Of a DNA stretch of 64,000 nt, positions 56,973 to 64,000 are shown piece after piece (within the stretch, counting starts at the first letter, position 1; each line of letters opens with the position of its first letter). The translations under genes and the position numbers were made by a program. The stretch comes from Mycobacterium sp. (GTDB taxonomy: Bacteria; Actinomycetota; Actinomycetes; Mycobacteriales; Mycobacteriaceae): the NCBI GenBank assembly GCA_003987775.1, contig RXJD01000003.1, positions 186,001-250,000 on the forward strand. The letters are read 5' to 3'. Under the pieces are notes generated by a model, which saw nothing but the letters and a program-made list of their open reading frames with translations, was not told the origin of the DNA and did not search any database.

Positions 56973-58529
56973 ATGAGTATCGATGCCCCCGAGCTTTCCC
57001 CGGTCGAGTCGCCACCCGTGCGGATCCGTCCCGCCGCCGTGCTGGCCGTCGTGCTGGTCGCCTCTCTGGCGATCAATGTCGAGACCACGATCGTCAATGT
57101 TGCTCTACCAACCCTGAATTCGGCGCTCGGGGCGTCCACGCGCGGGTTGCAGTGGATCGTCGACGCCTACAATCTCGCGTTCGCCGCGCTGGTGTTGGCC
57201 GGCGGCACCGTCGGGGATAAGTTCGGCCGCCGCGGGACCCTGATCGCCGGGCTCGTGCTCTTCGCATTGAGTAGCGCCGGCGCGGCACTGTGCACGACGA
57301 CCGGATCCCTGATCGCGATGCGGGTGGTGATGGGAGTGGCTTCGGCGTTGATCTATCCGACCACGCTGGCCATCATCACCGACACATTCCGCGAGCCGCG
57401 TCAGCGAGCGGTCGCGATCGGCCTGTGGGGCGCGGTGACCGGCCTCGGCGTGGCGATCGGCCCGATACTCGGCGGCGCGCTGCTCGAAGTGTTCTGGTGG
57501 GGAAGCCTTTTCCTGGCGCTGGCGCCCATCGCGCTCGCAGCGGCTTTCGCTGCGCCCGTCGTCATCCCGGCATCCACGCCTGACCCTGGATCGCGCCTCG
57601 ATCGTGGCGGACTGGTGCTCTCGGTGGTCATGCTGGGCTCGTTGGTCTACACCATCATCGAAGCGCCAGAACAGGGCTGGAGCTCGGTACGGACGTTGGC
57701 CGGCTTCGCCGTGGCACTCGTGGCCGGCATCGGCTTCGCGCTGTGGGAGCGGCGGCAAGCCGACCCGCTGATCGACGTCACGCTGTTCACCAATCTGCGT
57801 TTCAGCGCGGCCAGCGGGGCCGTCACCGTGGCGTTCTTCGCCTTGTTCGGGTTCATCTTCCTGATCACGCAGTTCATGCAACAGCTGCAGGGCTTCGGAC
57901 CGCTGGGCACTGGTGTGCGCATCCTTCCGGTCGCGGTGTCGATCGCCATCGGATCTGTCCTCGGGACCAGGCTGGCCGTCAGCAGGGTCGGCACCAAAGC
58001 CGTTGTCTTCCTTGGACTGCTGATGATGGCCGCGTCCTTCGCCTGGATCAGCACCTGCGACCTCAGCGTCAGCTACCTCGAGATGGCCGCGCAGATGGTA
58101 CTGCTGGGCGGTGGCCTGGGCCTGACCACCGCCCCGGCCACCGACTCCATCATGGGTGTGGTGCGTCCCGAGCAGGCCGGCGCCGGGTCGGCCGTCAACG
58201 ACGCCACCCGCCAGGTGGGCGGCACTCTCGGCGTGGCGGTCATCGGCAGCGTCTTCTCCACCCTCTACATCCGCCACCTCACCGAAAGTCAAGCGCTGCA
58301 GCACCTTCCGCAACCGGCTCGATCCGTCGCGCAGGAGGGCCTGGCCCAGGGTCTGGCCGTGGCGGGCCAATCTCCCGCTTCGATAGCGGACACCGTCCGC
58401 ACCACCGTCAGCGACGCCTTCCTGTCCGGGATGAGCGCCGGCTGCCTGACCGCCGCGGCGGTCTGCCTGGCCGGAGCCTTCTTCGTACTCGCCGTGCTGC
58501 CGGCACACCCGGTCGGGAGCCGGGCATGA
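56973..58529 (+). CDS. MFS drug exporter, DHA2 (EmrB/QacA) family
   Basis: 518 residues with about 14 membrane helices. Motifs are NVETTIVNVALPTL near the N-terminus (motif D1-like), WIVDAYNLAFAALVLAGGTV, then GDKFGRRGTLIAG (motif A) and the motif C region ALWGAVTGLGVAIGPILGGA (here GLWGAV...). Proton-driven export of drugs or lipophilic compounds. Overlaps the following SDR gene by ATGA. Confidence 0.92.
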   Translation: MSIDAPELSPVESPPVRIRPAAVLAVVLVASLAINVETTIVNVALPTLNSALGASTRGLQWIVDAYNLAFAALVLAGGTVGDKFGRRGTLIAGLVLFALSSAGAALCTTTGSLIAMRVVMGVASALIYPTTLAIITDTFREPRQRAVAIGLWGAVTGLGVAIGPILGGALLEVFWWGSLFLALAPIALAAAFAAPVVIPASTPDPGSRLDRGGLVLSVVMLGSLVYTIIEAPEQGWSSVRTLAGFAVALVAGIGFALWERRQADPLIDVTLFTNLRFSAASGAVTVAFFALFGFIFLITQFMQQLQGFGPLGTGVRILPVAVSIAIGSVLGTRLAVSRVGTKAVVFLGLLMMAASFAWISTCDLSVSYLEMAAQMVLLGGGLGLTTAPATDSIMGVVRPEQAGAGSAVNDATRQVGGTLGVAVIGSVFSTLYIRHLTESQALQHLPQPARSVAQEGLAQGLAVAGQSPASIADTVRTTVSDAFLSGMSAGCLTAAAVCLAGAFFVLAVLPAHPVGSRA

Positions 58530-59302
58530 GCAGGCGCGACCAGTACGGACCATGGGCGGTGATCACCGGAGCCAGCGACGGAATCGGCCGCGCCATCGCC
58601 AAACGCGTTGCGGCAGAGGGCCTCGATGTCACGCTGGTCGCCCGCAGTGAAGCGAGGCTGCAGGAGTTGGCCGATGAATTGGAGCGGTCCTACGCGGTCA
58701 AGACCCAGGTGGTCGCCGTGGACCTTGGTCAAACATCCGGACCGGCAACACTTTTGGATGCGACCAACGGGTTGGAGGTGGGCTTGGCCGTGCTGGCGGC
58801 CGGATTCGGGACTGCCGGACCGTTCGCTGACGCGGCCACTTCGGACGAACTGGAGATGATCGCCGTCAACGTCACCGCCGTCGCACAGCTCGCGCAGGCC
58901 TTCGCCGCCCGCATGACCAGACAGCGACGGGGCGGGATTGTCCTGTTCGGGTCCATCCTCGGCTGGCAGGGAGTGCCGGGCCAGGCGAATTACGCGGCCA
59001 CCAAAGCATATGTTCAGAGCCTGGCCGAGGGCCTGCACCGTGAACTCAAGCCCAGCGGCGTCGACGTGCTGTCGGTGGCACCCGGACCGGTACATACCGG
59101 CTTCGCGGCACGGGCGGGCCTGACGATGAATTCGGCCGCCGCTCCCGAAGCGGTGGCCAACGCGATGTGGTCAGCGCTGGGGCGACAGGTGACGGTCGTA
59201 CCGGGACCGCAGGCAAAGGTCCTGACGGCCTCCCTGAAGCTACTTCCCCGCGGGATCAGGTCGATGATTCTGGGCCGCGTGATGGCCTCGACGCGGCGCT
59301 GA
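58526..59302 (+). CDS. Short-chain dehydrogenase/reductase coupled to the MFS pump
   Basis: 258 residues from the ATG at 58526. ITGASDGIGRAIAKRV and LVARSEARL (Arg after the second strand favours NADPH), catalytic Ser in LFGSILGW, Tyr-x3-Lys in YAATK and PGPVHTGF. It resembles the SDR group near 17-beta-hydroxysteroid or fatty-acyl reductases. Translational coupling to the exporter suggests it modifies the pump substrate. Confidence 0.88.
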   Translation: MSRRDQYGPWAVITGASDGIGRAIAKRVAAEGLDVTLVARSEARLQELADELERSYAVKTQVVAVDLGQTSGPATLLDATNGLEVGLAVLAAGFGTAGPFADAATSDELEMIAVNVTAVAQLAQAFAARMTRQRRGGIVLFGSILGWQGVPGQANYAATKAYVQSLAEGLHRELKPSGVDVLSVAPGPVHTGFAARAGLTMNSAAAPEAVANAMWSALGRQVTVVPGPQAKVLTASLKLLPRGIRSMILGRVMASTRR

Positions 59303-59396
59303 AAAAGTTTCCGCGGAATTTCACCCCGGAGCGGCCCTACGCTTTTCTGACATGCGGTGATCCTCGGGCGATGACCGCGTCGGTTCGGAGGTCGAA

Positions 59397-60758
59397 ATGT
59401 CCTTTGTCACAGCGGTTCCGGAGTTCTTGACGGCGGCTGCCGCTGATCTGGGGACCATCGGGTCCTCGATCGGTGCGGCCAACACCGCGGCGGCGGGCCC
59501 GACGTCGGCGTTGCTGGCTGCGGGCAGCGACGAGGTGTCGGCTGCCGTCGCGGCGATCTTCAACGAGCACGCGCGGGGCTACCAAGCGCTCAGCGCCGGG
59601 GCAGCGGAATTCCACCAGCGGTTCATGCAACTGCTGGCAGCGGGCGCCGGTTCCTACGCCGGTGCCGAGGCCATCAATGCCAATCCGCTGCAGAACTTCC
59701 TCAATCAGGTCAATGGGGTCGCCGAGACGCTGCTGGGGCGCCCGTTGATCGGCGACGGTCGCGACGGTGTCGACGGAACCGGCGCGAGGGGACAGAACGG
59801 TGGATTGCTGTGGGGAAACGGCGGTAACGGCGGGTCGGGGGCGGCCGGACAGAACGGCGGTCGTGGCGGCGACGGTGGCTTCTTGTTCGGCAACGGTGGC
59901 CGCGGCGGGGCCGGAGGCGCCGTTCCCAATGGCTTCGCGGGTTTCGGCGGTAACGGCGGCAACGCAGTCGGGCTGTTCGGCAACGGCGGCGCGGGCGGTG
60001 TCGGCGGAGCCGGCGGTACCGGGGTCGCCGGCGACGGCGGCGATGGTGGCGGCGGCGGGTTCCTGTTCGGCAACGGTGGCGTCGGCGGTGCGGGCGGACG
60101 CGGCTTCGTCGCCGGCTGGGGCGGCTTCGGCGGAGACGCCCTGGGCTTGCTCTACGGCGCCGGCGGCACCGGGGGTGCCGGCGGAGCCACCCCCTTCAAC
60201 GGTGGCGTTCCCGGCCTCGGCGGTACCGGTGGCAGCGGCAACATCCTGTTCAACCTGATCAGCACCGGGGCCGACGGCGGTGCCGGCGGCGACGCCGTCG
60301 GCAATACCACCGGTGGGCAGGGCGGGCAGGGCGGCAGCGGCGCCGGTCAGTGGCTCGGCTTCGGCGGCGCCGGCGGGGTCGGCGGCGCTTCGCTGGGCAC
60401 CGGGACGGGCGGGCCCGGTGGGTTCGGCGGCGACGGCGGGGCCTTCTTCGGCCTCGGCGGGGCCGGCGGTAACGGCGGGGCTGCGGATGTCGGGGGCAAA
60501 GGCGGAGTAGGCGGGCTTGGTGGCCTCGGCGGCATCGTCTTCGGGCTCGGCGGCGCCGGCGGGAACGGCTTCGGTGCCGCCAACCTGGCAGTGGGCGGCA
60601 ACGGCGGACAGGGTGGCTACGGCGGCATCCTGTTCGGCATCGGCGGCCATGGCGGCAACGGGGGCATCGGAGCCACTCCGGGCATCGGCGCACCCGGCGG
60701 GTTCGGGGCTTATCTGCTGTTCGGCCCTAACGGGGCGCCGGGGTTGACGCCCGCCTGA
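59397..60758 (+). CDS. PE_PGRS protein
   Basis: 453 residues. The PE domain (about 1-93) begins MSFVTAVPEFLTAAAADLGT, with IGSSIGAANTAAAGPT, then a linker with GRPLIGDG (the conserved GRPLIG motif). A Gly-Gly-x repeat domain of about 310 residues follows, with recurrent LFGNGG units, ending LLFGPNGAPGLTPA. Exported by ESX-5 in this family; cell-surface located. GGAGGTCG precedes the ATG. PE_PGRS genes are restricted largely to slow-growing mycobacteria. Confidence 0.93.
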   Translation: MSFVTAVPEFLTAAAADLGTIGSSIGAANTAAAGPTSALLAAGSDEVSAAVAAIFNEHARGYQALSAGAAEFHQRFMQLLAAGAGSYAGAEAINANPLQNFLNQVNGVAETLLGRPLIGDGRDGVDGTGARGQNGGLLWGNGGNGGSGAAGQNGGRGGDGGFLFGNGGRGGAGGAVPNGFAGFGGNGGNAVGLFGNGGAGGVGGAGGTGVAGDGGDGGGGGFLFGNGGVGGAGGRGFVAGWGGFGGDALGLLYGAGGTGGAGGATPFNGGVPGLGGTGGSGNILFNLISTGADGGAGGDAVGNTTGGQGGQGGSGAGQWLGFGGAGGVGGASLGTGTGGPGGFGGDGGAFFGLGGAGGNGGAADVGGKGGVGGLGGLGGIVFGLGGAGGNGFGAANLAVGGNGGQGGYGGILFGIGGHGGNGGIGATPGIGAPGGFGAYLLFGPNGAPGLTPA

Positions 60759-60780
60759 GTGAGGAGAAGCGGCTTATCGA

Positions 60781-63700
60781 TCAACCGGATTGACCGTCGC
60801 CGCCACTAGTCGTGGCCAGATACGAGGCGCCCCCGTGGCCGCCGGCGCCGGGGAAGGCGCTCCCGCCGTTGCCGCCGAATTGGTCGCCGAAGTTCCCGAA
60901 GGCCCCGCTGCCACCGTCGCCGCCATCGACCCCACTGCTACCTGCCCGCCCTTGCAAGCCCGCGTTGCTCGTGGCCGCGCTACCGCCGCCACCACCGCCC
61001 CCGACGGCGGCACCCAGACCGGTACCGCCGGCGCCACCAAAGCCGTTTAGCGCCTGGCCATTCCCGGCGAAGTTGGAGGAGTTGCCTCCAGTACCGCCCG
61101 TTCCGGAAACGGCGCCGATGCCGCCTGCCGCGCCCCCTCCGCCGCCACCGCCGCCGAATGCGATCTCGTCCATAGCGGCGCCTCCGCCACCGCCACCACC
61201 ACCGCCACCCCTGCCGCCGACCGCACCCAGGGCGGCGGCACCTCCGCCGCCACTACCACCGCCGCCTCCGCCAGCGGCGGCGCGGGTAATCAGGTTGACT
61301 GCCGTGCCGCCCGTGCCGCCGGTACCGCCCTTACCTCCGCTGCCACCGATGGCAGCGCCTCCTCCGCCGTCGCCGCCGCGGCCACCCGCGCCCCCGCCGC
61401 CCCCTCCTCCGGAGAACCCGGTGTGCGGGAAGGTGGTTCCAGAGTTGTTGGCGCCACCGATGCCGCCGTTACCGCCGTTGCCGCCGTTGCCACCTTGGCC
61501 GCCGAGGGTATTGCCAACCCCGGGTGCCCCGCCGGTGCCACCGGCTCCGCCAGTACCACCCTGGCCGCCGGCTTTACTGGTGGTGCCGGCGGCTTTGGTG
61601 ATATCGGCACCGCCTAGGCCGCCGGACCCGCCGGACCCACCCTTGCCGCCGTTACCGCCCGCACCACCGCCGACACCGTTGATGCCGGCGCCACCCGTGC
61701 CACCGGTGCCGCCTGCACCGCCATTACCCCCGCTACCGCCGGCAGTAGCCTCGATGGGCGCTTCCGCGGAGATGCCGTCGAGACCCGACGCGCCATTGCC
61801 GCCATTGCCACCGATCCCGCCGGTGCCGCCGGTGCCGATCCCCCCGTCGGTGCCGCCATCGGTCCCACTGCCCGCAGCACCGGCGGTCCCGCCGGTACCG
61901 CCCTGACCACCAGCCCCACCGGCGCCGCCGGAGAAGCCGGTGTTGGCGCCGCCTAATCCTCCGGTTCCGCCAACACCGCCAACGCCGCCCTTCCCGCCGT
62001 TACCACCACCGGCGCCGTTGGCCCCGGCGCCGCCGGAACCGCCTCGGCCGCCGGCGCCGCCCTGTCCGCCCGGGCCGCCCGCGGTGGCCGCATTCCCGGA
62101 CGCGCCATCGACGCCGGCACCTCCACTGCCGCCGTTGCCGCCGAGACCGCCGGTGCCTCCGGTGCCGATACTGCCGTCGGCACCGCCGTCAACGCCTGCA
62201 CCGGCCGCCCCCGCAGCACCTCCGGTACCACCTTGACCGCCGGCGGCACCCGCCCCACCGGTATTGCCTGTGTTGTTTCCGCCGTTGCTGCCGGCCCCGC
62301 CGGATCCACCGACGCCACCCCTGCCGCCGGCACCGCCACCGAGGCCGTTGAAGCCGCCCCCTCCCGAACCCCCTCGGCCGCCAGCGCCGCCCTGTCCACC
62401 CTGGTTACCTTGGACGGGATCAGCGCCCGAGGCACCTGCGATGGTGTTGTCGGCCCCCGCCCCACCATTGCCTCCCAAACCACCGACACCGCCCGTTCCG
62501 CCGGTACCGGTTGAGCCGCCGTCGGTGCCTTTGCCGGCCGCGCCCGCAGCACCTCCGGTACCGCCCTGACCACCGGCGGCACCCGCTCCTCCGGTGATAC
62601 CGGTGTTGTCTCCACCGTTGCTGCCGGCCCCACCCGAGCCACCGACGCCGCCTTTGCCGCCGGCGCCACCTCCAGTACCGCCGAATCCGGCACCGCCGTC
62701 ACCGCCTTTTCCACCCGCACCACCCTCGCCGCCCTGATTGCCCGCGAGCGGATCCGCACCCGAGGCACCAGCACTGGCATTGTCGGCACCAGCCCCGCCG
62801 TTTCCACCCAACCCACCCACGCCCCCCGTGCCGCCGCTTCCGACTGCGCCGCCGTCGGTGCCGTTACCCGCCGCACCCGCGGCCCCACCGGTTCCGCCCT
62901 GACCCCCGGCCGCTCCCGCTCCACCGGTGATGCCGGTGTTATTTCCGCCGTTGCTGCCGGCCCCACCGGACCCACCGACGCCGCCTTTGCCGCCGGCGCC
63001 ACCTCCGACACCGCCGATACCGGCACCGCCCGCACCTCCTTGACCGCCGGCGCCGCCTTGCCCGCCCTGGTTACCCGTTACAGGAGTTGCACCCGAGGCC
63101 CCGGCGGCGTCGTTGTCTGCCCCTGTCCCGCCGTTGCCACCCAAACCGCCGACGCCGCCGGTGCCGATGCCGCCAAGGGCGCCGCCGTCGGTACCGCTGC
63201 CCCCGGCACCCGCTGCTCCCCCGGTGCCACCCTGACCGCCGACGGCACCGCTTCCGCCGGTGATGCCGGTATTGGCACCCCCCTGTCCACCGGTACCGCC
63301 GACGCCTCCGACACCGCCTTTCCCGCCGGCTCCACCCCCGACACCGCCAATTCCGGCGCCGCCGGCACCGCCTTTACCACCCGCGCCGCCCTGGCCACCG
63401 GGGTCTCCCCCGGTCGGCGTGACACCGGGCTGGCCGTCCAAGCCGGCCGCACCGCCACCCCCGGTACCCCCGGTGCCGCCGACGCCACCGACACCGTTCG
63501 CGCCGTGGGCACCGGCCGCACCGCCGATGTTGAAGGGAGTCGTCACTGCACCCCCGACCCCACCGGCTCCGGCGCTGCCGCCACCTCCACCGCTCCCACC
63601 GTCGCCCCCGATAGTGCCGTTGCCGCCGTGCCCGCCCTGGCCGCCGACACCGCCCAGGCCACCGGACCCGCCCGTACCAGCTGAGCCACCGATCAGTGAC

Positions 63701-64000
63701 TGATCGGTGCCCCCGGCCCCGCCATTACCACCCACCCCGCCCATTCCGCCCGCGTGCCCGCTCAGTCCGCCGGGCCCCGGAGCACCCGCAGCACCGGAGG
63801 CCCCGGCACCGCCAATTCCACCAACCCCACCAGCCCCGGCTGACCCGAACAGCGAGATCAGCTGCCGGTTCGCCCCACCGGCCCCACCGTCGCCGCCCGC
63901 CCCGCCGGCCTGAAGGGTGCCGGCCGCGCCGGCCGCACCCGCTCCACCCGCACCGCCGGCCCCGCCGTTGCCGCCACCGAGAAATCCGTTTGCACCGCCG
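60781..64000 (-). CDS. PGRS-domain protein (5' end outside window; probable PE_PGRS)
   Basis: At least 1073 residues visible; the frame stays open to base 64000, so the PE domain, if present, is off-window. Near the window edge [20 protein letters not shown] is seen, typical of the start of a PGRS region. The centre is a tandem array of units of about 111 residues, each containing [14 protein letters not shown] and an NTGITGG-like motif. The C-terminal quarter (61.0-61.4 kb) switches to poly-Gly with [12 protein letters not shown]. It ends [16 protein letters not shown]. Convergent with the PE_PGRS gene, 22 bp apart. Confidence 0.85.
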   Translation of the reverse strand, partial: GGANGFLGGGNGGAGGAGGAGAAGAAGTLQAGGAGGDGGAGGANRQLISLFGSAGAGGVGGIGGAGASGAAGAPGPGGLSGHAGGMGGVGGNGGAGGTDQSLIGGSAGTGGSGGLGGVGGQGGHGGNGTIGGDGGSGGGGGSAGAGGVGGAVTTPFNIGGAAGAHGANGVGGVGGTGGTGGGGAAGLDGQPGVTPTGGDPGGQGGAGGKGGAGGAGIGGVGGGAGGKGGVGGVGGTGGQGGANTGITGGSGAVGGQGGTGGAAGAGGSGTDGGALGGIGTGGVGGLGGNGGTGADNDAAGASGATPVTGNQGGQGGAGGQGGAGGAGIGGVGGGAGGKGGVGGSGGAGSNGGNNTGITGGAGAAGGQGGTGGAAGAAGNGTDGGAVGSGGTGGVGGLGGNGGAGADNASAGASGADPLAGNQGGEGGAGGKGGDGGAGFGGTGGGAGGKGGVGGSGGAGSNGGDNTGITGGAGAAGGQGGTGGAAGAAGKGTDGGSTGTGGTGGVGGLGGNGGAGADNTIAGASGADPVQGNQGGQGGAGGRGGSGGGGFNGLGGGAGGRGGVGGSGGAGSNGGNNTGNTGGAGAAGGQGGTGGAAGAAGAGVDGGADGSIGTGGTGGLGGNGGSGGAGVDGASGNAATAGGPGGQGGAGGRGGSGGAGANGAGGGNGGKGGVGGVGGTGGLGGANTGFSGGAGGAGGQGGTGGTAGAAGSGTDGGTDGGIGTGGTGGIGGNGGNGASGLDGISAEAPIEATAGGSGGNGGAGGTGGTGGAGINGVGGGAGGNGGKGGSGGSGGLGGADITKAAGTTSKAGGQGGTGGAGGTGGAPGVGNTLGGQGGNGGNGGNGGIGGANNSGTTFPHTGFSGGGGGGGAGGRGGDGGGGAAIGGSGGKGGTGGTGGTAVNLITRAAAGGGGGGSGGGGAAALGAVGGRGGGGGGGGGGAAMDEIAFGGGGGGGGAAGGIGAVSGTGGTGGNSSNFAGNGQALNGFGGAGGTGLGAAVGGGGGGGSAATSNAGLQGRAGSSGVDGGDGGSGAFGNFGDQFGGNGGSAFPGAGGHGGASYLATTSGGDGQSG
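61930..63400 (-). repeat. Tandem array of about 333-bp units inside the PGRS gene
   Basis: Units of about 111 residues repeat several times; the adjacent pair starting at [17 protein letters not shown] can be aligned with a 111-residue step. Units differ mostly in short insertions such as [18 protein letters not shown] versus [18 protein letters not shown]. Borders are approximate. Confidence 0.7.

Noticed and set aside
60788..61906. Proline-rich and alanine-rich plus-strand frames opposite the PGRS gene
   Set aside because: They are translations of the GGC/GCC repeat complement and are shadows.
61930..63400. CRISPR-like array
   Set aside because: The repeats are coding PGRS units with diverged copies and no unique spacers.

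Overview
The window is high-GC mycobacterial DNA. A complete mce operon (yrbEA-yrbEB-mceA to mceF plus four Mce-associated genes), a UsfY homologue and two PE_PGRS/PGRS genes point to a slow-growing non-tuberculous Mycobacterium. Start codons are often GTG or TTG, and neighbouring genes commonly overlap as ATGA, GTGA or TGATG.

Layout. 1-9.9 kb is miscellaneous: the end of a LuxR regulator, a crotonase fold lacking both catalytic glutamates, a secreted bicovalent-FAD oxidase, a divergent TetR/PhlG-like hydrolase pair with two operators, secreted and membrane proteins, two SDR genes, a DIP1984-family gene followed by a tRNA-like RNA candidate, a LysR gene and usfY. 9.9-24.5 kb is an aerobic phenol/catechol catabolic region. 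It holds a multicomponent phenol hydroxylase (DmpL, M, N, O), a DmpQ-type ferredoxin, catechol 2,3-dioxygenase, a GlcG-type protein, a DmpP-type reductase, an IclR regulator, a two-gene PEP-synthase-like system resembling phenylphosphate synthase, and the 4-oxalocrotonate branch (hydratase, decarboxylase, tautomerase, semialdehyde dehydrogenase). 24.7-28.2 kb, divergent from the phenol hydroxylase, is a toluene-4-monooxygenase-type operon (TmoABCDE), followed by an epoxide hydrolase. 29.5-33.5 kb is a third soluble diiron monooxygenase (alkene/propane type) with its own reductase. 33.7-42.0 kb holds its likely regulators (NarL-type pair, Fis-type activator, winged-helix regulator), an aldehyde dehydrogenase, a zinc alcohol dehydrogenase and an SCO6745-like protein. 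42.0-55.8 kb is the mce1-like operon. 56.3-59.3 kb is a TetR/MFS/SDR unit. 59.4-64.0 kb holds convergent PE_PGRS/PGRS genes, the second running off the window.

How it works together. Three soluble diiron monooxygenases of different classes lie within about 12 kb, and three separate Fer2-FAD-NAD reductases are available to them. Arenes and phenols would be hydroxylated to catechol, cleaved in meta and taken through the oxalocrotonate branch. The final aldolase and acetaldehyde dehydrogenase are not in the window. Recurrent palindromes suggest two regulons: GTTCC-N7-GGAAC sites (aromatic genes, likely IclR, with one more copy upstream of mce) and ACCTCC-N4-GGAGGT sites (third monooxygenase, Fis regulator/ALDH, epoxide hydrolase). 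The second set ties the epoxide hydrolase to the alkene-type oxygenase rather than to the Tmo operon it follows.
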